A stretch of DNA of 64,000 nucleotides, taken from positions 5,766,001 through 5,830,000 of the forward strand of contig NC_079482.1 of assembly GCF_026230105.1 (NCBI RefSeq). Reading direction: 5' to 3'. The stretch is from Diorhabda sublineata. Its lineage: Eukaryota; Arthropoda; Insecta; Coleoptera; Chrysomelidae. Under the pieces are notes generated by a model. That model saw only the letters and a list, made by a program, of their open reading frames with translations, did not search any database and had not been told where the DNA came from. Positions 1 through 10,498 of this stretch are shown piece after piece (the stretch's first letter is position 1; the number at the start of each line of letters is the position of its first letter). The translations under genes and the position numbers were made by a program.

Positions 1-200
1 AGGTGTATAACTTGGAGTTGCCTTTTTTTCATCAGGTCTTTTCTCTAAAATTCTTTACATTTGTGGTAGTACCTAATGTAGTTTCTTCCTTATATTTCCT
101 TCTATGTCTATGTCTTCCTTGGTCTTCCTCCGTTTCTCACTCTCACTGCTCTGGCTTCTAATATTCTCACTAATGCTTTCGCATGTCCGAACCATTTTAG
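1..200 (-). mobile_element. LINE 3' end (reverse transcriptase C-terminal tail), truncated
   Basis: Read on the minus strand from about 200 down to 1, this encodes the basic C-terminal tail of an insect non-LTR retrotransposon polyprotein: KWFGHAKA, then RILEARAVRV, then NGGRPRKT. The pattern 'W.GH...R....R.GRPRK' is typical of the end of RTE/Jockey-like reverse transcriptases. Several stop codons follow the GRPRK motif, so it is dead. The window edge cuts it off on the left. The family assignment comes from the motif only. Confidence 0.6.
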
Positions 201-1046
201 TTGATTTTAGATATGTAAACTCAAAAATACAATTGATAAATCATAAAATATATTATGAGAGAATTGTAATTTCCAAAGACTGGCCTATGAAATTGAAGTG
301 TATACCGTGCGTTGGCACAAAACTCTAAGAATTGCACTTGGCAGTTCGTTGAAACTGAGAAATAATGTTGGGCGTATAATATTATTTCACATTATCGAGA
401 TATAACCATTGCCCACACGCCACGAAAACTCATTTATCATAAAGTGAGATAGGTAGTAGGAAAATGAATTATAATCAGCTTGATATATGGGATGAGGAGA
501 GGAGTTGAGCGTTGTAAAAATGTCTACGAATTTAATCTACCAAATAATTGCAAATTATTACTTTCACAATATAATTTAAAGCTTTTGAGGAAACTAAAAT
601 ATTCCTCGAGATAGCATTATTAAACATCATCTTTGTGGTAAGAACAAGAGTAGTTTGCATTGGACTCGATCATAATAAGATAACAAACTAAATGATTTTG
701 ATAATATGTTTTGTTATACCTTTGTTCAGATTACTCGAAAAAGTTCATTATTGTTTACAATTGAAAATTTTGAATTTGAATCAACGGAACGAAACTAGTA
801 GTAATTCAGATTCTATAAAAAAATCAATTCCAACTTTATCAGTATCAGCAAATGTTAAAAAATGAATAACGAAACAAACTACAAATAATGACAAGTATAA
901 TCTTCTTCACAAATGCTGTCTGAATAATTAAATAATAACACTTTTAAGGAAGGAGACTTTCAAGGAAGTTAAGACGACAAATATGTGAAACAAGCGTAAA
1001 GAAGAGTGAAGAAATTCCATATAAGAACCGATACAGGGCATAGGCG
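201..1046. other. No recognisable feature
   Basis: AT-rich sequence with no open frame that I can relate to a family, no terminal repeats and no RNA gene signature. Confidence 0.5.
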
Positions 1047-1733
1047 TATAGGGGAGCCTAAAATATGATTATTGGGGTCAATTTACCTCAAAATCAAGCT
1101 GCAACTCTGAGAAATGATGGAAATTTCGCAAAAAATCAATTTCTTTGCAACCATTTAACTTAAAAACACCAAATTTGGTAAACCATATGAGACATTAAGT
1201 AATGGTAAGTAGAAGGCGATTGAACCATTCCCTGGGGTTAATTAGGTTAATTATCTATGAATTGATTTATAGAATTTTATTTTCATACCATGAATAACTG
1301 AGTAGAAAATTCACATACAACAAACAATTAGATATGTTGATGTTTCAATTCGTAGTCAACTTTTATTTAATTTTTTAAAAACCTTTATTGAAAAGATGTC
1401 TTTGGTTTTTCGACTTTTCCTTAAAAATTACAGTTTTAGAATCCAATTATCCAAAGTATGAAAATACAATTGCTCCAAGCAGCTGACACATAAAAAACTG
1501 TGTGAAATTTTAATATTAGGTCACTCTAATTAACTCCCTCGCCTTCTACTTACAATTACTTTAATATGATGTACCATATTCGGTTGAAGGGTTACAAACA
1601 AATTTATTTCTTTTTGCGAAATTTTGAATCCTACTTTGAGACCATATAAATCCTCAAAAATTCAACTTGGTATAGAGGTAAATTGCCCCCAATCGCTTCT
1701 GCTCTAAGTCTACTCTTAAGCGGATCCCCTATA
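1047..1733. mobile_element. Foldback/MITE element with long imperfect inverted arms
   Basis: The left end begins tataggggagcc (1047) and the right end closes with ggatcccctata (1722-1733), its near reverse complement. The arms stay similar for about 170-200 bp inward: both contain gggg(t/g)caatttacctc, aaatttcgcaaaaa, a 'tatggtaca/tttggtaaa' block and the 14-mer gtaagtagaaggcg. The left arm runs about 1047-1250 and the right about 1530-1733, with a 280-bp AT-rich spacer. There is no coding capacity. This is the architecture of a non-autonomous foldback DNA transposon. The superfamily is unknown. Confidence 0.7.
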
Positions 1734-3035
1734 TAATTTTATCGAAACAGAAATGATTGTCGTCCACCTAGACTAGACTCTTATTTTATGAGACGCAAAG
1801 AACGAGAGTTAAAAAATATATTTATTCTGCGTTAGTTACTTTTAAATGAGTTTGTGGTAGCTCAATATCCACCTTACTCACGAAATTTAACACTAGCTCT
1901 TCCCTAAAGTATAAAATGTGCTAAATGGAAATTATTTCGGTACCATTCCTGACTTTGAGACTGACTGACTAACTTGTAATGAGTAAATTTCTAAGGACAT
2001 TACTTTAAAGAAAATTCAATCAAATTGTAAAATACCTTTTTACTTGCTTTTTATCAAATTAACTAACTCTAGTTTGTGTTCACACCTTGTATAATTCTTA
2101 CATAGAAATACATGAAGCAACGTTTAACATGTTCTGTATACAAATATTGGTATTAATTAATATATTGATGCCTTATCAAAGTTACAATAGAAAGTTACGG
2201 TACTGTTCAAATTAAATTAGTACCTGCATGGAATTTAGAATCGATTTTATATAATTGTGTTGAGGCAGTTACATCTATTATTTCAAGTATTTCCTACTAT
2301 AAATTGTCATATGAACAATAAACAAACTTTTCTCGTAGTTATTACTAAAATGGATGACCATTTGTTATTTAGTTTATTAATAAATATCATAAATTCAACC
2401 TCTATAAATTGCTTGGTGCTAATGTAGTATCCACAATTGCTAATTTCTTTGAACAGTTTTATTACTTCATTATTATAATATAATTACTCTAATGAAAGCT
2501 AGAGCGTTCACTTAGTTCGGTAATTCTTCTTGCTCATATCATCGTTTCACAAATGGGTCCACGGGAGACTTGACAGGGGTCTATACAAATTTATATCGTT
2601 AGATCTCACCTTAAAACTTTTGGGAATATGGTAGAAATATAGAAGCAGAGAGACCACCCAAATCAGTCATAATTTAAATGGTTTGTGAGAAAAAATCTTG
2701 TATGATATATTCAGATTTGCTAGCTTTTTTGGGCTGAAAACAATCGGGAACATTCGAGCAAATATCATTGATTTTAAAATAGTAAGTCAACGAAGGAATT
2801 TATTTACAGTTATACTCAGCTATTAGCTATTTTCTTCTGATTTTCAAAACCTGGTGTATATCTATAGATACTGTGGAAATGGAAAATTTATTCGGCGACT
2901 TTAGTACTATCGGTGTGATATCAATATATGAACTGTGAATTGATTCACATGAAAATCTGATAAAAGAAATAATTGTACTTCTACAGACTGATGTCAATGT
3001 ATAGGTATATAGCTTCCCTACAATGTATTCCGTGA
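1734..3035. other. No recognisable feature
   Basis: AT-rich DNA. I see no family-level protein similarity, paired termini or tandem repeats. Confidence 0.5.
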
Positions 3036-3530
3036 CAAACCGAAGCGAAGGGAAATGGAACAGCTGATAGCGGTGGTAGACCATACCTTCATCGAACCTG
3101 AACCATTCTGAGGTATCTGCTACAGAGCATTGAAAAAAGCACTGGAAAAGAAGGTAGATAGGACAACCTACAAGGGCTGAGACAGGCAAAGACTCTTCTG
3201 GGAAACTATAACCAGAGTAGATCTGCAGAATGTATCAACCTAAGTAAGAAAAATCTGCGAATACTAACAGGAGTTTTATCGGGACATTGCCGCCTCAACA
3301 AACACCTGAAGACGCTAGGCCTAGCAGATAATACGGCATGTAGGTTTTCTTGTACAGTGGACAAAATTTCTATCCACATTATCTCTTAGTGTGAAACACT
3401 AAGGAAGTCCAGAGTACTGCATCTAGGAGCACTTGTAATAGAAGACGAAGATCTCGAGCAATTAAAGCCATCCCACATTCTAAAAATACAGAAAAATCTG
3501 TCTACAGGTCAAAACGACGCGATATTCCAA
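3036..3530 (+). mobile_element. LINE fragment: end of RNase H domain plus C-terminal domain
   Basis: The plus strand reads, with frame changes, PEPF, YRALKKALEKKV, DRQRLFWETITRV, LRILTGVLSGHCRLNKHLKT, LGLADNTACRFS and RVLHLGALVIEDEDLEQLKP. The 'LTGHCRLNKHL..LGLAD...CRFC' block follows RNase H in Jockey/I-type insect LINEs, where it forms part of a zinc-knuckle-like C-terminal region. The expected CxxC is degraded (CRFSC). In-frame stops and shifts show it is inactive. A second, more deleted member of the same family lies at 47652-48060, which shares the 'IEDEDL.QLKPSHIL' end. It abuts a mariner scrap that starts at about 3543. Confidence 0.75.
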
Positions 3531-3542
3531 TCCGTAGTGTGA

Positions 3543-3657
3543 TACTGCTGCAAAACAACGCTAGAGCGCTTACAATGGAAACGTTGAACGAATTGGGTTA
3601 GGAAACACCCTCCTTATAGCCCCGATTTGTCGCCATGCGACAACTATTTATTTGAAG
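3543..3657 (+). pseudogene. Mariner transposase fragment (second and third catalytic region)
   Basis: The plus strand gives LQNNARALTMETLNELG, a frameshift, then KHPPYSPDLSPCDNYLFE. Family members normally read 'DNARPHTA...TLNELGWE...HPPYSPDLSPCDYHLF'. The aspartate of the 'QDNA' motif is asparagine here, while the final D of SPCD is kept. Only about 115 bp is recognisable and no terminal repeats are visible, so this is a scrap. Confidence 0.7.
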
Positions 3658-5182
3658 GAGGCACATGGTGGTATCCGATGACTTTCGGAGAGGTGTTTAG
3701 CTCTGTAACTTAATAATAAAATTTTAATAGCAAAATTCAGGTTTATATTTAAGACACCTTCGTAATATTTATACAATCCTTGAATTGAGGGAAAAATAAT
3801 TAGGGATCTAAAGCTAGATGACTTTAAATATTTCAAATATAGTTTATTAAGACTACTTTGCTCGTTTCTCATGCTGATTATAAATATTATTTAACACTTT
3901 ATATATAACGATCTCCACATGAATATCATCATTAACGAAAAATAAAGCAAAATAAAAAAATAAGTGCGATTAAAAAATACAGTAGACATGTTACTAAAAT
4001 TCGCAAATTCTCTCGAACTATTTTGTACCTTAAAAAAAGTGTCGGAATAGCTCGACGACATTCTAAATATAATTTTAGATTTCTGGTAGAACCCGTGATT
4101 TATTTTGAAAATTTATGGAGTCGCAAGTTCCAGCGTAGCGAGAAGGACCTTCGCGCAGCCGGCAGTTAATTTTTTTTTATCCTTTTTATTCGAATGTTAT
4201 TCACACATACCGAGAGAACGTTTAAACGATTCAATTAAAATTAAGTCATGCGCGCTTTGTTATTTGACGAAAATTATTTGTCATAAATCTCATATGAAAG
4301 GAAACAGAGCTTGTTTAACGAGAATAACAAATAGGATAATAAACAGATATTTCTTTAAAATTAATTATTTTTAAACGTGTGAGTAAGATAAATGCCCCGA
4401 AAATATTTCTGTATAACCTCAAACTAATTTATAAAATTTTACGTGAATTAAAGTAACTGAAATAAATCAATTTTGTTTAGTGGAAAAAGCCGTTTGCCAT
4501 ACCCATGATGACTGATACATATAAGAGGTATTAATTTAAAAAAAAAACACAGTCAATTATCCCAATTTACATTCAACTGAGAGTACTTAATAGTGACAAT
4601 CTGTTACGATTAATTATTCACAGCGATCGAATTGAACCGTAGGCCATTGATGACAATGAATCTGAGATTTAAGAAATCTCTAGATAGCTCAAAAAGACCT
4701 AAGCGACTTGAATTCTTTTAAGATCTTGTTCAAAAGAATAGAATTTACTGAAACTAATAAAAACCAAATAGGATGATGCAGAATTTAAAAATCTCTCTTA
4801 TTGGCATTTATTCATTGACGCTTCCAAAACTAGGTTGAAGACAGTTTTTTTGCATGATGGAAATGTATTTCCATTGTGCCTGAGGGCCATACTACTCATG
4901 TAAAGAAAATGATATGAAATATAACAAATATTCTTTTGAAATATTAGGAAATAAAAAAGTTTGGTCTACAAGCCCAGTAGAAAAATATTTGGAATATTTA
5001 CGTCTTGTAGAGCTATCTTAAAGTTCTTTTCCACCTTAAATTAGGCATAATTAGAGAAATTGCTAATGCGAAGAATCGCAATGGGAATAGATTCTTGTAT
5101 AGAAGGAAAAAATTACCTGAAATAAATGACAGAACGATGTAAAAGTTTATTTTCATGGAACCACAAAGATTTGTTGGATTCA
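3658..5182. other. Unassigned AT-rich stretch
   Basis: No transposon or host gene recognised. An 89-codon open frame at 4105-4374 has no resemblance to a known family. Its 5' half is locally richer in CpG (around 4130-4160), which could mark host non-coding sequence, but this is weak. Confidence 0.4.
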
Positions 5183-5626
5183 CAGGCCTACAATTATTTT
5201 GGTGCCGCTAAAAGTAAAACAGATTTCAAGTACGTTCGGTATCCTGATTTTTTTTTATTGCTACGTGTAGTTTTGGAGATTTTGCAAGGGTAAATAAATA
5301 AAAAAACATTCAATAAATTTATTAAAAAACAAAAGAACATTTAATTCAAAACATTTAAATATATTCAATTACTCATTATTTTACAGGTTAGAAGCACCTC
5401 TTTTTAGATTTTCTCCGGTGGATGTCTTCAGGACATTCCCGTGTAATACTCCAACAGTAATCTGCCATAAGTATAATAAAATACATTTTTTAGATTTTGA
5501 TCGATGGATACAAATCTGAACATAGCTTCGCGATTTTAACAGCTTACCACGACGTCTTGCGGACTAATTAACCAAATTATAACATAGAATTAGCGGCACT
5601 AAAAAAAAATTTTTTTTGTAGACCTG
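5183..5626. repeat. Candidate MITE with CAGG...CCTG inverted termini
   Basis: The left segment 5183-5211 starts caggcctacaa and ends ggtgccgctaa. The right segment 5590-5626 is its imperfect reverse complement (ttagcggcac ... tagacctg), with a longer A/T run between the two conserved halves. The interior has no coding similarity and no clear target-site duplication is visible. It may instead be two facing copies of some other repeat. Confidence 0.4.
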
Positions 5627-5837
5627 TGTTATCGAACATTGCTCAAGATTCAGCTTGGTTGCAAATTTGGCCAGATAGGTAAATGACATTTGGTCTGGTA
5701 AATTCAGCCAGCCAGAGAAATATGGCATACAGTATTTGTACATGTAATCAGTTATTTCAATATTTTTAATTTTGTTAATGTTGGCTAGGAAATTCTTCAC
5801 TTTTTGTCACTTTTTATGAAGCAGTAGAGGTGTAGAA

Positions 5838-6432
5838 GCTCCGTTTCATTGGCCTTCTCGGTCATACGATTTTAATTCCTTCGATTACCCAGTTTGGTCT
5901 TTCTTAAAGAACAAGTTTATGATACAGGGGTAAATTCACCTCAAGAATTGAAAGACAGAATTCAACGTCACTTAAATGACCTCATAACTGACTCCCAACA
6001 ATTTAGAAAACGAAGGACATTTTGAACACCTATTCTAATTGAATTATATTTTATTAGCCTTCTCTTAAGTTTTCATCGTGTGATTTTTTGTTTGATTAAT
6101 ACATTTATCATTACTTTATACCATCATCAGTTATTTCTTCATAATTTTCAAATTTCAATTATAAAGAGTACCTTTTTGGTGTAAAATTGAAGTTCACTTG
6201 AAATTTTCCTTAATAAATCTAATATTGAAAAAGTTATGTTCAATACTACTTGATACGAACTGTGTAACTAGCGCCCTCTATGAGACTCAGACGTAAAAAC
6301 AAATGCATTGGATGTATCAGCTTCCAAAACATATGTAAAATTTTATAATTATACATTTATATCCTACCCTAAATATTTTTTAGTTTTCTATCTATTCTAA
6401 AGACGGGATCACCTTTTTTGAAACACCCTATA
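5838..6432 (+). mobile_element. Tc1/mariner-like transposon, 3' part with transposase C-terminus and terminal end
   Basis: Around 5840-6025 the plus strand encodes HWPSRSYDFNSFDYPVW, SFLKEQVYDTGVNSPQ and ELKDRIQRHLNDLI. This is the end of an insect Tc1/mariner-superfamily transposase ('WP.RSPDL.PLD..LWG.LK..VY.T.....EL..RI'). A non-coding tail of about 400 bp runs to a terminus-like motif, ttttttgaaacaccctatat, near 6412-6432. The matching 5' end is not visible upstream, so the copy is truncated at about 5830 or interrupted by the unassigned DNA before it. Confidence 0.6.
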
Positions 6433-7634
6433 TATCAACGAAACATTGAGGTTACTTACGATTATAGACAAGTTCAAGACCAAATTAGAAGTGAGTGTTC
6501 ACAGACATTGAAATTTGATCAAATTCCAAATTTTTTTTTCGCCCAATTAGAAATACTATCGATTTCAAATCGAATATTGTTTCAAAAGTTTATTTCTAAT
6601 TTACTGATGTTACTAAAATTGAGGAATCATTCGGTGCAATATACCAAAAACAGCTCAGAGCATTTAATGGTCGTGATTATTAAAATATTGTTTACTTACA
6701 ATTCAGGCGTGTTCTTTTATTGATCACAAATCATTTATTTCGATTATGAGAATGTGTATTGTCGAAAGTAAATGAACCTAAAAATATCCATACGTTTATT
6801 AACGCCTCTGGCTCACGTGTTTTCTCACGAAACTTTCACAATTTCACATTCACACATTGGACTATAGCATCGAGTTCCTTTCACAATTTTGCTGGTTCAT
6901 TTTAAACTTTGAAATATTCTATTATATTTCTCCCTACATCGAATATCCCCAGTTTATGCTTTATATGGTAATTTATCTACGCCCAAGGTGGAAAATGAAA
7001 GAAGTTATTCAGTTTGCTTGTCAGGGGTTTTGAGAATTTTGATCAAAAATACGTTAAATTCAAATTAAAGAGAAATTTGTAGCATTCTACACAAACATTT
7101 TTTGATTTTCATTTTGGATAAATTATCCAAACAGTATAATGGTTTTCATTGTTATTTCGTCTACACCGAAATATCGAACAAGTTGATCAACCAGAGTGAA
7201 GGCTTAGTGGAAAAAGTAAAGACAACCGACTCGCTACCGTAGATCACATTCAAATTGTTTGATTCTATAGTAGTTAGATCACGATATGAAAGAGAACTTA
7301 TGAATATAATAGGATTTAAAAAAAAATTGGATTAATATTTCTCAGGATCAGGATTTGTGCCCATTCTTTTAAAAGTTTTATCAGAGATTTCAGTGTTTCT
7401 GATCTTTATGTATAGCAACGTTTTGGATCAGGGATTGTTGTGAACTAACTGTCCATCATATATTGTGAAATTGTATCAAAGAAACAATGGAAGGAAACCA
7501 AATTATTTAGGCATGTAACTTCTATAATCATGTCAATTATAATAAGTTTATACAATAATATGATGACAAAACTTAAAGGGAAACATTAAGAAATAAAGTG
7601 GACATAAAACACAGTCAGGAAGAGCAAAAAAAAT
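6433..7634. other. No recognisable feature
   Basis: Contains a 101-codon open frame (6418-6723) without family resemblance. The remainder is AT-rich and unassigned. Confidence 0.4.
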
Positions 7635-7651
7635 TGTGTGTGTGTGTGTGT
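7635..7651. repeat. (TG)8 microsatellite
   Basis: Uninterrupted TG dinucleotides immediately left of the inverted-repeat element that starts at 7669. Confidence 0.95.
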
Positions 7652-7668
7652 CAGCTCCGACGCACGAC

Positions 7669-8752
7669 TGGAGTTTACTCCTTAAGCTCGATAGTCTAAC
7701 CAGACACAAAAAGAGTTTATTTAACTTAAAAAAGATTGGTTGATTGCCAGAATATTTTGGGCTTCCTTCATTAATTTTTTTTTAATCTGTAAGCTCGCTG
7801 TCTCTCGGCTGGAGTTTTTGGAGGTTTAGATTTTTTCCTAGTCAAAAAATATAAAAAAAATTAGAAAATTTAAAAATTTTAACCGACTTTAAGAAAATTG
7901 ATAAAAAAAGGATTTTATCAACATTTTTTTTAAATAATTATAATTAATTTTTTATTTAAAATATAATATTATTTTAATAATTAACAAAAATGGTTATAAT
8001 AAGATAATTATGTCACTAAATCTTTTACATACAATAATAAATAGTACATGAAAATTATTTAAATAAGCTAAAAAATAACTTTTCGAAAGATAATTATATA
8101 AAAACATTATTATAATGAAAAAATATTGTCGATTTTTCTGATAATATTATCGAATTATTGACTACAGTTGTTAATATTTAAAAATTATTTATGAAATAAA
8201 TCATAATAACGTGGAAGAATTTATAGACATCGACAAAAAAATTAATTTTTGGTTAGGTTACAAATTTTCTATTTTATGTGGATGCGCTCGATAATTCATA
8301 TTGGGTTGATTATCTAATTTTATGTGTTGTTTTCAAATATATATTTATATGAACTACATCGATAATTATTAAAATATTTAATAAATACAAATTGCACATG
8401 CTCATACATATAATACATGAATTATAACGTACCTTGCAACCACGTGTTTGTTAGATGTTCCGGCAATATCATCTACATCTCTTTCTGCCATAGTTATTTG
8501 AAAATACTTTCAGTTCACTTTATCGGAACACAATGATAAAAATTAAAACTTCACAATAACAATATTAATTATTAATATTTATAATAAAAACAGCAATATA
8601 AGTTTGTCCACACTGACAAATTAGAAAGATGCGCATCATAGGGTGCGCACCAAAAACGTAACGAGGTCATTCATCGATAGATTTTACTCCTCAAATTTTT
8701 CTCATACCGGGCCCCTTATATATGCAAATCGATTCTTAAGGAGTAAACTCCA
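7669..8752 (-). mobile_element. 1.08-kb DNA transposon with 18-bp perfect TIRs and a spliced mini-gene
   Basis: The 18-mer tggagtttactccttaag at 7669-7686 has an exact reverse complement at 8735-8752. The first 12 bases after the T (ggagtttactcc) are themselves nearly palindromic, and related sub-terminal motifs occur at about 7811 (ggagtttttggag) and 8684 (ggagtaaaatc). The interior holds a two-exon minus-strand coding region (separate entry) and an AT-rich intron. The geometry, with a first exon near one end and a last exon near the other, suggests an internally deleted derivative of a larger transposon whose transposase had a short first exon. The superfamily is not identified. No convincing target-site duplication is visible, so the true ends could lie slightly further out. 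Confidence 0.65.
7771..8491 (-). CDS. Two-exon mini-gene inside the TIR element (41 aa, basic 'TPAERQRAYR' motif)
   Basis: Minus strand. Exon 1 runs 8491 down to 8433, starts MAERDVDDIAGTSNKHVV, and ends after two bases of a codon at a perfect donor, AG|GTACGT. Exon 2 resumes at 7837 after a pyrimidine-rich acceptor ending TTTTTTGACTAG|G, restores the split arginine codon, and reads KKSKPPKTPAERQRAYRLKK before a TAA at 7773-7771. The intron is 595 bp. The 'TPAERQRAYR' motif resembles a basic segment seen near the N-terminus of various insect transposon ORFs (from memory, so inference). The stop follows an A8 run: one more A would extend the frame by about 18 codons, so the C-terminus may be a slip product. 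The gene sits wholly between the 18-bp TIRs, and its start lies about 240 bp inside the right end. Function is unknown; a DNA-binding remnant is plausible. Confidence 0.5.
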
Positions 8753-10020
8753 AAAATAGGAAACGAGTAGAAGAACTGGAAAAGAAAACCAAGAAACTGG
8801 AGAAGAAATTAAAAGAAACAACGATGCCAAGAGAACAGACACTTAAAAAGAACTAGACAATTTATTTTAAAAAAGGGAACGTAAGAGTAGATAAAAAAAC
8901 TGTTTGAAATATGCAGAATAGATACAGAATCCGTGACAGACAAAATGAAGATTCTGAACTAAAAGAACAAACTAAAATACAACAAAATACATTGATACGG
9001 GAATGATACAAAAGAAAGAGAAATCTAGAAGATATTGAGAAACGAAGCAAAATAAGAAAGCAACAAAGGAACGCTAAAAAAGTAGAATTTATGATGATGA
9101 ATATCAGTGGAACTGACTGTAGATAGACCAAGAAGGAAAATAAGTTAGTATTGGACGGAAAAAACTATAAACCCAAAGCGAACACAGGACTCCACATAGA
9201 TAATGACAAAGGCTATAGAGAATTAAAGTGATTTCCAAAGTGATTCAGGTGCATCTCTAGGGTTCCACGGGAAGCTCTACAACAGGAGTGTACTTGAATT
9301 TTCATAGCTAGATCTAATTTTTGACTAGTAATAAGTATTTTGAAATTGCTTTACGAGGAAAAAAGTTTGAAAACTTCTGCATTAAAGTCATGGAAGACAC
9401 AGAGAGCAACAATAAGAACGAAAAGGTAAGCAAACAAAAAATGGAAAGTACTGAAAGAATCCTAAGAACAAATGGAACAAGACACGCGGAGAGATCCGAG
9501 GGAAAAGAAATAAATATATACACGAGAGATAAACAGGTTACCAGCAAACACAAAAACCATAATACATTGAGAATAAATTTATCGGAGAGAATCGGAGTAA
9601 TGAAACTTATCAAGGATTATTGGATAATATGATTAGAATTGAAATAAAGTTCATGTAAAAGTGGAAGTGTAGTTTTAGTTGTAACTATAAAGAAATAAAG
9701 AATAAAACAATAATAACATATGAGCCTAATTACGATGCAAGAAAAGTAGAACAAGACCAAATTTTCGAAATAATAAAAAAGATGAATGTTAAGATAAAGT
9801 GATAATGGGAGACTAAATGGGAAAGTGGAAACAAAGGTACTAAATGGTGCTAGTAAAAACAAGAAGAGCTAACAACACAAATGAGTACGGAATAATAAAC
9901 CTTCGAGTAGAAAATGAGTGAACAGTAACAAATACACATTCCATACACAAGGAAATACCTAAGTACACACGAGCACTAGAGGGTCGTAACGGAAAAATTC
10001 GTAACTTAATAGCTAAGGTA
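8753..10020 (+). mobile_element. LINE relic: coiled-coil ORF1-like region and endonuclease domain
   Basis: The plus strand, over several frames, begins with a charged coiled coil (KRVEELEKKTKKLEKKLKE), then IDTESVTDKMKIL, YGNDTKEREI and KILRNEAK. This is the segment that precedes the endonuclease in insect endonuclease-reverse transcriptase LINEs. From about 9750 it shows weak endonuclease remains, and at 9925-10015 it ends TNTHSIHKEIPKYTRALEGR, corresponding to the 'TNTFF.H...HKYTW.SPDG..R.QIDYI' motif of the catalytic domain. Numerous stops make it inactive. The reverse transcriptase part is absent. Confidence 0.65.
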
Positions 10021-10498
10021 CTATTTTTATAAAAATAAATGGGAATGCTTAATAATAAAAATTCACTATTTAGGTATAGGATTATAGGGTTTATTCGTTT
10101 ACATTTTATGATATATTTTATTCGAGATTCTTCTGGCTGGTCTTACTAAAATATATGGGGTGTTTCAAAACGTTCGCATTCGCACCAAACATTTCTATAA
10201 CGCAAAGTTCAAAAATGCGGCAGCAGCTAAATACTTTTATGGCTCTCTCGATAGGGAGGCACTTAAACGTTCTACGAGCTTTGATTGGCTAAACCTTATT
10301 GTTAATTTGCGATTAATCTACGCGCTATAGATATAACGTATAATAGTCAGTTTTTTATGCATATAAACATTTGCTATAGAACTGGTCATGTCAATATTTT
10401 CTTTTAATTTTTGTGTCTACCTTGAAATTGTTGTGAATTTTTTGAGTCTTTTAGTACAAATTCGCTACCCCAACAAATTTTGATGAATTATCCATATA
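10021..10498. other. Unassigned, contains a possible transposon end
   Basis: A motif ggggtgtttcaaaacg at about 10159-10174 resembles the ends of Tc1/mariner-like elements in this window, but no convincing partner could be assigned. Otherwise featureless. Confidence 0.3.

Noticed and set aside
2827..3189. 120-codon minus-strand open frame
   Set aside because: It overlaps the plus-strand LINE fragment that has clear family motifs, so it is a shadow frame.
4105..4374. 89-codon open frame with a more GC-rich start
   Set aside because: No recognisable motif, and the translation looks random. Mentioned only as a composition anomaly.
9314..9632. Open frames of about 100 codons on both strands
   Set aside because: Both lie in the LINE relic. 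The plus frame matches the lysine/glutamate-rich linker before the endonuclease and has no separate gene signals.
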